From the NCBI GenBank assembly GCA_947591175.1, contig CANQDB010000044.1, positions 1 through 10,392 of the forward strand: 10,392 nucleotides of DNA. Direction: 5' to 3'. Origin of the DNA: an uncultured Bacilli bacterium (GTDB lineage: Bacteria; Bacillota_I; Bacilli_A; RF39; UBA660). The translations under genes and the position numbers were made by a program. Of the stretch, positions 1 through 7,056 are shown one piece after another (position 1 is the stretch's first letter; each line of letters begins with the position of its first letter). The notes below the pieces were generated by a model. The model was not told the DNA's origin. It did no database searches and worked only from the letters and a program-made list of their open reading frames with translations.

Positions 1-153
1 CTAAATAAAGGTTGTGATGGAGTTTTGAAGTCGTTAAAATTAATTTTAATGAGCTTTAAATTACAAAATGTAGGATAATATATTAATTTTAGCTTTTTTC
101 TTAAAGTATTTTTTTATGACTTTTCTCATAGTTTTAAATAAAGGTGATGAGTT
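1..153. other. Upstream region of the element's recombinase module; possible tail of a preceding gene
   Basis: Frame 1 is open from the window edge to a TAA at 76-78 (25 codons), so this could be the 3' end of a gene entering from the left. The peptide is too short to recognise. Bases 34-49 form a 16-base perfect palindrome made only of A and T. No convincing -35/-10 pair for the gene at 154 was found, although GATAAT at 74-79 could serve as a -10. Confidence 0.25.
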
Positions 154-351
154 ATGGATTCTAATGATATTATGAGAAGTAAAGAAGTAAAATATAAGAA
201 TAAAGAAATAATTTTAAATGTAGCTCTTTCCTTAAATAAAGAGTTATTTGATGAAAATAGAATATCTTATAAGATGTTTAAATATACAGAAGAAAATATT
301 TTAAAAAAATTAAAAATATGTAATGTAAGTGGTACAAATACTAATACATGA
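154..351 (+). CDS. Small SHOCT-like protein paired with the serine recombinase
   Basis: A 65-residue basic, helical protein with no membrane segment and no cysteine cluster. The ATG at 154 follows a good ribosome binding site (AAAGGTGATGAG at 141-151). Residues about 15-55 have the pattern of short SHOCT-type helical hairpins: a helix of aliphatic residues (IILNVALSL), a turn, then a second charged helix (TEENILKKL). From knowledge of the family, small proteins of this kind are often encoded just before recombinases of this subgroup in Firmicutes mobile elements; their role is not established and may be to assist or control the recombinase. The stop at 349-351 is 19 bases before the recombinase TTG, so the two are very likely one transcript. 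The last codons (SGTNTNT) lie outside the helical pattern. Confidence 0.7.
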   Translation: MDSNDIMRSKEVKYKNKEIILNVALSLNKELFDENRISYKMFKYTEENILKKLKICNVSGTNTNT

Positions 352-357
352 TAATAT

Positions 358-365
358 GGGAGGAG
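358..365 (+). promoter_or_regulatory. Ribosome binding site that fixes the recombinase TTG start
   Basis: GGGAGGAG lies directly before AAGAATTG. It is the only strong Shine-Dalgarno match near the beginning of the recombinase, and its spacing fits the in-frame TTG at 371. Upstream in-frame candidates at 329 (GTG) and 356 (ATG) have no such site. Confidence 0.7.
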
Positions 366-370
366 AAGAA

Positions 371-2077
371 TTGGATTTATATACTGTACGAAAACAGTTA
401 AATATGGGAATGCCACTTACAAGTATAAACCTTCGAGTAACAGATTATTCAAGAGTATCAACAGATCATTTAGAACAAAAGAAATCTCTTCAAAATCAAG
501 TAGAACACTTTGAACAATATATAAAAGAAAATCCAAATTGGACTTATGTTAAAGGCTATGTAGATGATGGAATAACCGGTACAAGTGACATTAAAAGAGA
601 TAACTTTATGAATATGATTGAAGATGCTAGAGGTGGTAAATTTGATTTAATTGTTACCAAAGAAATTTCTAGATTTTCAAGAAATACTCTTGATAGTATC
701 AAATATACAAGAGAACTTTTGTCTTATGGAGTGGCTGTTTTATTTGTAAATGATAATATTAATACTGCCTTACCTGATTCAGAACTAAGACTTACCATAA
801 TGGCTTCTATGGCACAAGATGAAATAAGAAGATTATCAGAGCGTGTTAAATTTGGTATGAATCGTGCTATAGAACGAGGAGAAATACTTGGTAATGATTT
901 ACTTTATGGTTATAAAAAAGATAAGGATACAGGAGTACTTAAATTAATCGAAGATGAAGCTAAAGTAGTTAAAAGAATTTATGAACTTTATGCTGTTGAA
1001 GAATTATCTTTATCAAAGATTGCTAAGACATTAAATGGCGAAGGATTAAAAACTTGCCAAAATAAGAAATGGTGTATATCTACAATTTCAAGGATGATAG
1101 AAAATCCCAAATATAAAGGATACTATTGTGCTAGAAAATCTGAAATAGTGGATTATATGACTAAAAGAATTAAATACTTTGAAAAAGACGATTGGGTTAT
1201 ATATGAAGATAAAACAAGAATATCATCAATAGTAGATGAAGATTTATGGGAAAGAGCAAATACTAGACTAGCATCAAGAAAGAAAGCATTTAGTGAAAGG
1301 AAAGAAGATAAAAGTATTTATAAAAACAGATATCTTTATAGTGCTAAGATTTATTGCGGACAGCATAATACAGTTTTTCATAGAAGAGAGTTTAGAAAAA
1401 ACAAAAAAGATATTACTTGGGTTTGTTCCGAATATTTAAAAAATGGTAAAAATACTTGTGATTCACCTAATATAAGAGAATCAGAATTAGATGCTATTTT
1501 TAAAGATTTAATATCCAAACTACAAATTGATCCTAAAGACATTATAAATACTCTAATGAATTATTATAGACATTTAGAAATAGATACTGGTATTGATGAA
1601 GAAATATCATCTAGAGAGAAAGAAATCAATAATCTATATACTAAGAAAGATAAGATATTAGAGTTAAGTATCCAGGGTGATCTATCTAATGAAGAATTTT
1701 ATGAAAGGAACAATCAATTTAATGATAAGATAAATAATCTTACTAAAGAATTAAATAAATTGAAAATTGATAAAGATAACTTAAAGATTACAACTGATAA
1801 AACAAAAGAATTAGAAGATATCTTAAAATCAAAAATCAATTCTAAATCTACAATAACTAAAATTATTAGTTTTCTACTTGATCATATTGTCGTATCTAAA
1901 ATAAGTAATGATAAATATAATATGGAGTTAAATATATTTTTACCTTACAAAGATAATGAAAATAAAAAACTACAACCAATTTTAAGAAGTAGTTATGAAT
2001 TTAAACGGGGATATGATACACAAGGAACTAAAAGATATAAAGTCTATTACCAAGTGAATTGTTATTATTGTCTATGA
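371..2077 (+). CDS. Large serine recombinase (site-specific integrase/resolvase family)
   Basis: Cuts and rejoins DNA at attachment sites through a covalent phosphoserine bond, inserting or excising the element. The product has 568 residues. From the N-terminus: a resolvase catalytic domain (about 18-165) with nucleophile Ser30 in YSRVST and the SRFSR arginines (101, 104); a Recombinase domain (about 180-280); a zinc-ribbon region (Cys329, His332, Cys352, Cys363); a long charged coiled coil (about 400-500); and a C-terminal tail. Length and order match complete large serine recombinases. The chosen start is TTG 371, because GGAGG at 359-363 is 7 bases upstream. A GTG at 329 gives 14 more residues but overlaps the previous gene and lacks a ribosome site. 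It lies 19 bases after the small SHOCT-like gene. It appears intact, so the element may still be mobile. The zinc ribbon uses CxxH where many relatives have CxxC. Confidence 0.95.
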   Translation: MDLYTVRKQLNMGMPLTSINLRVTDYSRVSTDHLEQKKSLQNQVEHFEQYIKENPNWTYVKGYVDDGITGTSDIKRDNFMNMIEDARGGKFDLIVTKEISRFSRNTLDSIKYTRELLSYGVAVLFVNDNINTALPDSELRLTIMASMAQDEIRRLSERVKFGMNRAIERGEILGNDLLYGYKKDKDTGVLKLIEDEAKVVKRIYELYAVEELSLSKIAKTLNGEGLKTCQNKKWCISTISRMIENPKYKGYYCARKSEIVDYMTKRIKYFEKDDWVIYEDKTRISSIVDEDLWERANTRLASRKKAFSERKEDKSIYKNRYLYSAKIYCGQHNTVFHRREFRKNKKDITWVCSEYLKNGKNTCDSPNIRESELDAIFKDLISKLQIDPKDIINTLMNYYRHLEIDTGIDEEISSREKEINNLYTKKDKILELSIQGDLSNEEFYERNNQFNDKINNLTKELNKLKIDKDNLKITTDKTKELEDILKSKINSKSTITKIISFLLDHIVVSKISNDKYNMELNIFLPYKDNENKKLQPILRSSYEFKRGYDTQGTKRYKVYYQVNCYYCL

Positions 2078-2094
2078 TTAGATTAATATTTTTT

Positions 2095-2131
2095 TCACCT
2101 AGTGACTTCATTCTCTTGCACTATCATCAAA
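2095..2131. other. Candidate attachment-site junction between element and chromosome
   Basis: The junction must lie between the recombinase stop (2077) and the last codons that fit the transporter family (about 2126-2131). This interval has imperfect dyad symmetry, as expected of serine-recombinase att sites: TAGTG at 2100-2104 matches CACTA at 2119-2123, centred at 2111/2112, and there is a small TCAC-CTA-GTGA palindrome at 2095-2105. The dinucleotide at which exchange took place cannot be identified without the other element end or an empty site. Confidence 0.45.
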
Positions 2132-2713
2132 CAACGTTACGAAGTCTCCTTGACCTCCAATAAAGGCACCACTCATAGCGGCAAAAGCAACCGATGTATC
2201 GATATTTAAATCATTTTTTGGATCGATTCCATTTTGTCTAAGCGCCCATTCGAAAGTCATTTCCGGCATACCGCCTTGTCTTCCACCGATTACGGTTTTA
2301 CCTTTCAAATCCTCTAATGTAAAGTTGTCGATTTCTTCACGTGATACCAAGAATGTGCCATCTCGTTTAGTAAGTTGAGCAAACGTCTTTAAGTAGTCCT
2401 TTTCACCACCATTGTAGACGTAGATTGTCGCTTCACTTCCACAGAATCCAATATCGACGTCTCCTGATAACACCGCAGCCGTTACTTTATCGGCACCTGA
2501 TGCTAACGTTAACTCGATATCTAAGCCTTCTTCTTCGAAATACCCCTGATGCAAGGCTACGTATTGTGGAGCATAGAAGATAGTATGAGCCACTTCGGCT
2601 AGACGGACTTTCTCTAAATCATTCTTTTTATCTTTATTCAAATCTAAGAAAAATAAAGAAACAAGTACGATAACTAGAAAAAGTCCAAGTAAACTATATA
2701 ATACTTTTTTCAA
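2108..2713 (-). pseudogene. ABC transporter substrate-binding protein (NMT1/THI5/SsuA-like), 3' end lost to element insertion
   Basis: Intact members bind a small molecule outside the membrane and pass it to an SsuC-type permease and SsuB-type ATPase. The substrate here is unknown; sulfonates, thiamine precursors and riboflavin are all taken up by relatives. The start is TTG at 2711-2713, preceded by AGGAGG with good spacing. Residues about 5-23 form a membrane anchor without a lipobox cysteine. Residues about 36-195 match the N-terminal part of the family: AEVAHTIFYAPQYVALHQGYF, then LSGDVDIGFCG, LKGKTVIGG and GDFVTLF. Relatives have about 310-340 residues and continue after TLF with a Glu-Pro type segment. 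Here DDSARE and a stop (2108-2110) follow, coming from the inserted element. The expected C-terminal lobe is absent, so binding is probably lost. Permease and ATPase genes would normally follow on the minus strand and are now separated by the whole element. Confidence 0.85.
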
Positions 2714-2741
2714 ACTAATTCCTCCTTTTTAGTTACAATGT

Positions 2742-2770
2742 ATTATATGAACTATTTAAAATTAGGTCAC
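2742..2770 (-). promoter_or_regulatory. Promoter of the interrupted substrate-binding protein gene
   Basis: Read on the minus strand, GTGACC (2765-2770) as -35 and a perfect TATAAT (2742-2747) as -10 are separated by 17 bases, about 29 bases before the TTG start. The -35 matches consensus at four of six positions. The promoter looks intact, so the truncated gene is probably still transcribed into the element end. Confidence 0.65.
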
Positions 2771-2804
2771 TTAAACAAATAAGAATTGTAATATAGTAAA
2801 TTTG

Positions 2805-2869
2805 ATATGAAATGTGTTATAGTATTAAATAAAAAGAGGTTTTAATATCGCGAAAAAAACATTTCATAT
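2805..2869. repeat. 11-bp perfect inverted repeat around the promoter of the PH-like gene
   Basis: ATATGAAATGT (2805-2815) is repeated in inverted form as ACATTTCATAT (2859-2869), 43 bases apart. The left arm touches the extended -10 element at 2815-2823 and the right arm lies just before the ribosome binding site. The arms could be two operator half-sites joined by looping, or a leader hairpin that influences translation. Confidence 0.45.
2815..2823 (+). promoter_or_regulatory. Extended -10 promoter for the PH-like gene
   Basis: TGTTATAGT fits the extended -10 pattern TGnTATAnT. No good -35 is present at the normal distance. Transcription would start near 2830, giving a leader of about 55 bases that contains the right arm of the inverted repeat. 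Confidence 0.55.
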
Positions 2870-2884
2870 TGTGGAGGTAATATT

Positions 2885-3352
2885 ATGAATGAAGAAGAAG
2901 TTAAAACAGATAAAATAATGTATGAATGCATGGTATCTTTAAAAAATACCAAATATGATACTCTGTTAAGTTTAACAGAACACCATTTGTTTTTTCAAAA
3001 GAAGAAAGGTTTATTTCAAAAAAAATACAAAGTTATAAAGGATATTTTGATTACTGATATAAAAGTGATTAAAAACAAAGTTAAAATTGAACAAGATAAT
3101 AATAAAATAACAGTTTATACTAAAGACAATGAAATTTACTTTACTTGTGAAAGTGCTGCTGAAGCTAAAAAATTAGTAACTGAAATAAGTAATGTGATAT
3201 TAGGCGGTAGTTTTTTAAAAAGGTTCAAAGATAAAAGCACAAAGGTCATAAGTGATGTTAGTAAAACAATAGAGGCAGTAGGTTCAATAGCTGAAGCAGC
3301 AAGTGAGGCTTATGAAAAGCTAAATGAAATAAATGACATCAAAGATGAATAA
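2885..3352 (+). CDS. Small PH-like domain protein of unknown function
   Basis: A 155-residue, lysine-rich, soluble protein. The ATG at 2885 follows GTGGAGG (2871-2877), a good ribosome site. Residues about 10-105 alternate short beta strands (MYECMVSLK, LLSLTEHHLFFQKKK, ILITDIKVIKNKVKIEQ, KITVYTKDNEIYFTC) and end in a helix (SAAEAKKLVTEISNVIL). This is the order of a bacterial PH/GRAM-like fold. The tail (about 106-155) is one long helix, partly amphipathic and alanine-rich. There is no signal peptide. The assignment rests on strand pattern only, and neither ligand nor partner can be named. It has its own promoter and terminator. It is more AT-rich than the surface genes that follow and resembles the mobile element in base use, so it may also be acquired DNA. 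Confidence 0.75.
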   Translation: MNEEEVKTDKIMYECMVSLKNTKYDTLLSLTEHHLFFQKKKGLFQKKYKVIKDILITDIKVIKNKVKIEQDNNKITVYTKDNEIYFTCESAAEAKKLVTEISNVILGGSFLKRFKDKSTKVISDVSKTIEAVGSIAEAASEAYEKLNEINDIKDE

Positions 3353-3382
3353 TAAAGATTGTCAAAAATGATAAGTCTATAC

Positions 3383-3406
3383 GAGTAGAAAAACTACTCT
3401 TTTTTT
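3383..3406 (+). terminator. Intrinsic terminator after the PH-like gene
   Basis: GAGTAG (3383-3388) and CTACTC (3394-3399) form a six-pair stem with an AAAAA loop, followed by seven T residues. An outer pair of arms, GTCAAAAA (3361-3368) and TTTTTGAC (3402-3409), can pair around it. Confidence 0.75.
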
Positions 3407-3510
3407 GACCCATTTATTTAGTAAAGTGATAAATAAAAATAGTTTTTTTGAGAAATACATATTGAAAAAGAATGCCCTTTTCAAATATACTATATCAGGT
3501 ATGGTTTACA

Positions 3511-3539
3511 TTGACTTATAGGCCACTTTATGGTATAAT
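3511..3539 (+). promoter_or_regulatory. Strong promoter of the large surface protein gene
   Basis: TTGACT (3511-3516) and TATAAT (3534-3539) are separated by exactly 17 bases, and TGG before the -10 also makes it an extended -10. Predicted start of transcription is near 3546, leaving a leader of only about 18 bases. This rules out the ATG at 3540, which overlaps the -10. Confidence 0.85.
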
Positions 3540-3563
3540 ATGTGCAAATATGGGGGAATGGTT

Positions 3564-6500
3564 ATGAAAAGAAAAACTAAGAAAAAATGGCTTTTTGAAG
3601 GTCTACTTATTAGCTTTGTTTTTATAATGTGTGGTGTTTTTGCTTTTACTTTTATTAATCAAGGAACAAATGAGGATTCCCAAGAAGTACTTGCTAATCC
3701 ATATCTAGCTTACAATACTAAGGATTTTAAGTACTTGTCGGATATTCCTTACGATAAGGAGCAATCTACAGTTGCCTGGCGAACGATTTATCTCGATAAA
3801 AACTCAGATGGTGAATTGATTTCACTTAATATCGATGGAAAGCGAACTTACTTTATGAAAGGTATCTTTGCACATGCCAATTCGACTGTTATCTACGATA
3901 TTAGAGAGTACAATACTTATGATATCTTTACGGCTTATGTCGGCGTTGATGCATCCCGTAGAGATGCCGGAGACGGAGTTCGTTTTAATATTTATACATC
4001 TATGGATGGAACAACTTGGGATCAAAAATATCAAATGGATAAAAACATCAAAGGAAACGATAATGCTATAAAGGTTGAAGTTCCTATAAATGGTGTCAAT
4101 TATTTAAAATTAGAAGCTACTAGAAGTGGTTCAGAGACCTCTGACCACGCTGTATACGCTAACGCTAAGTTAGCCCTTAAAGATTATGTCGAAGACACTA
4201 AAGAAGTGGATTTTATCCATCCTGTAAGTTATTATGATGAGACTTTAAAGAGTAAAACAATAGATTCTGTTCTTGCCGATAACGAACTTTTATTACTTCA
4301 AAGAACTCTTGTTAATAGAGTAGGTTACGATTTGTTACAAGCCTTTGCTCGTTATAGTGACGAAAACGAAGAAGTTTTAAGGTGGTTATTTAATGATGTC
4401 GATTGCTTAAGAATGTATATTACCGGTGGTAAACCAGTAGGAAACTATATTGAATCTTTAAAAGTAATCGTCGAACTATATCAAAAATATAAAGATGATA
4501 TAAGTACGGGAAGTGCAAACTATCAAGTCTATCGGACGATGTTCTTTGCTCTTTCACTAACGCATTCGACAAACGTTTGCTTGTGGATTTCAGGTACTCC
4601 TTGTTCGGATGCCGTGACTCGTTATCAAATATATAAAGATTTATATCAACAAGATTTACTAGAAACCAAGATTTTCTCATCTTTATCAGTTGAAGAGATG
4701 CGTTGGGTAGTAAATAGTTTAATCGATGACGAAGAAATCAAATGGTTAAATGCTCATGCTAGAAAGTACCCAATCTACGATAAAAATGGTAATAAAACGA
4801 GTGATTACAACCTAGATCCATATAAATATATTACTTATGGCCAAGGTTACAATTATTTAGAAGACCAATATTACGATGATAATAACTATAACCAATGGAA
4901 CGAAAAGTACGATTTAGAAACATTTGGTGTCACATACCGTAAGGGTCAACCAAAACTATGGATCGTCATGGAAGAAGGCTCTGTTTGTGGTGGTATTTCG
5001 AAGCTAGGTGCTAACCTTCGTCAAGTCTTCGGTGTTCCATCGGCTGTTATTGGACAACCGGGGCACGCCGCTTACTTAGTTTATAATCAAAACCAAGATG
5101 GCCAAGGTACTTGGGGTATCTATAATGATGTAAGTGGTTGGACAAAATCTGAAAAAGGCGAAAGAATGCTTAACGATTGGGGTTCGACAACTAGTAAATG
5201 GAATAGTTATTACCAAGTAAGTTACGTTCTTTTAGCCCAAAGTGCTCTAAATGATTATGATTCGTACGAAGAAGCTGAAGAAATCTTACTTTTAGAAGAA
5301 GTATATGCTAACGATTATACGAAACTAGAAGAAGTTTATCGTAAGGCTCTAGATATAGAACCTATCAATATCGATGCTTGGCGAGGTCTAATCAAAACTT
5401 ACGAGTGGGATCATACTAAGACAAGTAAAGACTACTATGATTTAGCCTCTGACATCGCCAAGAATCTTGCAAATTACCCACTTCCAATGTACGATTTATT
5501 CCAACTTATTAAAACGAATATTACCCAAAAAGAATATATTATCAAGTTCGATTCCTTATTAGATACTACTTTACGTAAGGCTACCCAGATAACTGATGCC
5601 GATTATATTCAATCTAGTGCTACTAGAACGATGGCTAATTACCTTTTAGGTAACTCGAAATTTGAACTTGCTACTTTCTCGTTTGATGGAGAAAATGCAA
5701 ACACGATCGTTTTAGCTGAACAATATCAAGATCCTGATTCTTCGACGCAGTATCGTTATTGTCTCGATGGACTAAATAATAGTGATCCAGATAATATTAC
5801 CTGTAATACCGAGTGGACTAATACCAACGACAAGAAAAGACAATTGACACCCGAAGAATTAGCAAAAATAAGTACGGAAAATGGTATCAGTATCCAAATA
5901 GTTGGATCATCTCCTATTTATACGATTGATATTATTAAACCGACAATGCCAACTAATCTTTATGCTAACGACTTAGAAAATAAAGTTATTGGGGTTACTG
6001 ATAAAATGGAATGGCAAAAAGAAGGAACCACTTCTTGGACTAGTTTTATCGATGCTCAACCTGATTTAAGTGGTGATACTAAAGTAAGTGTTCGTATCGG
6101 TAAAACAGGAACTTATCTAGAAAGCGATAGTGCTACCTTTGCTTTTAGTGAAGATACAAATACTGAAACAGAAAAATATATTTCGATCGATCGTCTTTCC
6201 TTAGCGGGATACTCAAGTGAAGAAAAATCACAACGAAATGACGCCAAATATGCAATCGACGGTAACATTAAGACGATTTGGCATACGTTATGGAACGGAA
6301 GCGATACTGAAAAATATATCACTATTAAGGTCGATACACCAGTATACTTATCGAAGATTCAATATGTTCCAAGACAAGATGCTTCGAATGGTAAAATTAA
6401 AAATGCTCAAATCTTAGTCAGTATGGATGGCGAAAATTGGGAAGAAGTAGTAGAAAGTACAACTTGGGATACATCATCGAGTACAAAAGAAGTAACATTA

Positions 6501-7049
6501 GCTGAAAGTGTTCTTGCGCAATATGTAAAAATAGTCGGTAAAGAGACAGTCGGAAGTTATGCTTCGGCAGCCCTTATCAATTTATTTGAAGATACGACTA
6601 AAGAGATAGTAATAGAACCGACTCCAGAACCTACACCAAGTCCTGAAGAGACTTTACCTCCTAGTGACTCTAATGATAATGATGATAATGATAGTCAACC
6701 AGAACCTAGTGTAACACCTATGCCAACACCAACACCGACACCGACCCCAGTTCCAACACCAACTCAAGATCCACTAGTAGGTTCGGCTGGATTTAATAAT
6801 GTTCCTACTGAAACAGAAGAGTCAAATTCTAATCAACAACAAGTAGAAACAAACACTGAAACTTCTAGCGAAACATCAGAAGAAAATACTGAAGAAAACA
6901 AAGACCGAGAAGAAACCAAAGAAGAAGTTAAAGAAGAAACTAATGAACAAGAAGACCAAGAGCAAAATTCTTCTTGGATTAACGAAGACTATGCTAAACC
7001 AATTCTAATCGCTATCTTAGCAATCGTGGCCTTCATTATAATCTTTTAA
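3564..7049 (+). CDS. Large membrane-anchored surface protein: NPCBM (CBM51-like), transglutaminase-like core, F5/8-type (CBM32-like) module
   Basis: A 1161-residue extracellular protein. A basic N-terminus leads into a membrane segment (9-31). An NPCBM-type module (about 57-205) shows the family marks KGIFAHANSTVIYD, YVGVDASR, SMDGTTWD and DHAVYANAKL. After a helical region comes a transglutaminase-like core with a visible triad: Cys475 (SVCGGIS), His501 (GQPGHAAY), Asp522 (IYNDVSGW). A TPR-like helical stretch (about 575-690) and two beta-rich segments (about 690-865) follow. An F5/8 type C module lies at about 871-1010 (AIDGNIKTIWHT, VSMDGENWEEV, YVKIVG), then a Pro-Thr stalk (about 1016-1072), a Glu-rich stretch and a C-terminal membrane segment (about 1143-1161). 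The two binding modules suggest glycan binding, at the wall or on host mucins. The core may be a peptidase or cross-linking enzyme; its substrate is unknown. ATG 3564 was chosen for its GGGGGA ribosome site and the promoter position. Confidence 0.9.
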   Translation: MKRKTKKKWLFEGLLISFVFIMCGVFAFTFINQGTNEDSQEVLANPYLAYNTKDFKYLSDIPYDKEQSTVAWRTIYLDKNSDGELISLNIDGKRTYFMKGIFAHANSTVIYDIREYNTYDIFTAYVGVDASRRDAGDGVRFNIYTSMDGTTWDQKYQMDKNIKGNDNAIKVEVPINGVNYLKLEATRSGSETSDHAVYANAKLALKDYVEDTKEVDFIHPVSYYDETLKSKTIDSVLADNELLLLQRTLVNRVGYDLLQAFARYSDENEEVLRWLFNDVDCLRMYITGGKPVGNYIESLKVIVELYQKYKDDISTGSANYQVYRTMFFALSLTHSTNVCLWISGTPCSDAVTRYQIYKDLYQQDLLETKIFSSLSVEEMRWVVNSLIDDEEIKWLNAHARKYPIYDKNGNKTSDYNLDPYKYITYGQGYNYLEDQYYDDNNYNQWNEKYDLETFGVTYRKGQPKLWIVMEEGSVCGGISKLGANLRQVFGVPSAVIGQPGHAAYLVYNQNQDGQGTWGIYNDVSGWTKSEKGERMLNDWGSTTSKWNSYYQVSYVLLAQSALNDYDSYEEAEEILLLEEVYANDYTKLEEVYRKALDIEPINIDAWRGLIKTYEWDHTKTSKDYYDLASDIAKNLANYPLPMYDLFQLIKTNITQKEYIIKFDSLLDTTLRKATQITDADYIQSSATRTMANYLLGNSKFELATFSFDGENANTIVLAEQYQDPDSSTQYRYCLDGLNNSDPDNITCNTEWTNTNDKKRQLTPEELAKISTENGISIQIVGSSPIYTIDIIKPTMPTNLYANDLENKVIGVTDKMEWQKEGTTSWTSFIDAQPDLSGDTKVSVRIGKTGTYLESDSATFAFSEDTNTETEKYISIDRLSLAGYSSEEKSQRNDAKYAIDGNIKTIWHTLWNGSDTEKYITIKVDTPVYLSKIQYVPRQDASNGKIKNAQILVSMDGENWEEVVESTTWDTSSSTKEVTLAESVLAQYVKIVGKETVGSYASAALINLFEDTTKEIVIEPTPEPTPSPEETLPPSDSNDNDDNDSQPEPSVTPMPTPTPTPTPVPTPTQDPLVGSAGFNNVPTETEESNSNQQQVETNTETSSETSEENTEENKDREETKEEVKEETNEQEDQEQNSSWINEDYAKPILIAILAIVAFIIIF
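6719..6766 (+). repeat. Short tandem repeat coding for a Pro-Thr stalk
   Basis: Six-base units of the type CCAACA/CCGACA recur in frame and encode alternating proline and threonine. The unit copies differ at the third codon position, which limits but does not remove the chance of replication slippage. The repeat would form a rigid spacer holding the binding modules away from the membrane. Confidence 0.7.
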
Positions 7050-7056
7050 AAGTTAG

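Larger units (their letters stand above)
1..2125. mobile_element. End of an integrated element carrying a large serine recombinase (other end outside window)
   Basis: Large serine recombinases usually sit at one edge of the element they move, next to the attachment site. Here the recombinase stops at 2077, and within about 50 bases the DNA becomes a chromosomal-type ABC transporter gene on the other strand that is cut off in mid-family. The element side is clearly more AT-rich, with codons such as TTA, AAA and ATA dominating. The flank uses TCG, ACG, GTC and ATC much more. The exact right edge cannot be fixed from one side; about 2080-2131 is the range allowed by where protein homology stops. 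The left edge is not in the window, so the cargo and the type of element (integrative conjugative element, mobilisable element or prophage) are unknown. Confidence 0.75.

Noticed and set aside
34..49. 16-base perfect A/T palindrome
   Set aside because: Only A and T, so easily formed by chance in this very AT-rich stretch, and not placed at a recognisable promoter.
2..149. Similar TAAATAAAGGT...TGATG strings at 2-18 and 135-149
   Set aside because: Short match explained by AT-rich leaders plus a ribosome binding site; no longer duplication follows.
329..370. GTG 329 start for the recombinase
   Set aside because: It overlaps the preceding gene and lacks a ribosome site, while TTG 371 follows GGAGG.
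3540..3563. Upstream ATG at 3540 as start of the large surface protein
   Set aside because: It overlaps the TATAAT -10 of the gene's own promoter and precedes the expected transcription start; ATG 3564 has the ribosome site.
3822..4680. Open frames on the minus strand (3822-4034, 4420-4680) and plus-strand frame 3868-4071
   Set aside because: They lie inside the large surface protein gene, which has clear domain motifs in its own frame, and have no ribosome site or recognisable product.
6113..6417. Minus frame 6113-6322 and plus frame 6217-6417
   Set aside because: Shadows of the F5/8-type module coding region.
6600..6970. Tandem repeats read as a CRISPR or structural DNA element
   Set aside because: The repeats are in-frame Pro-Thr and Glu-rich codons of the surface protein, with no spacers.
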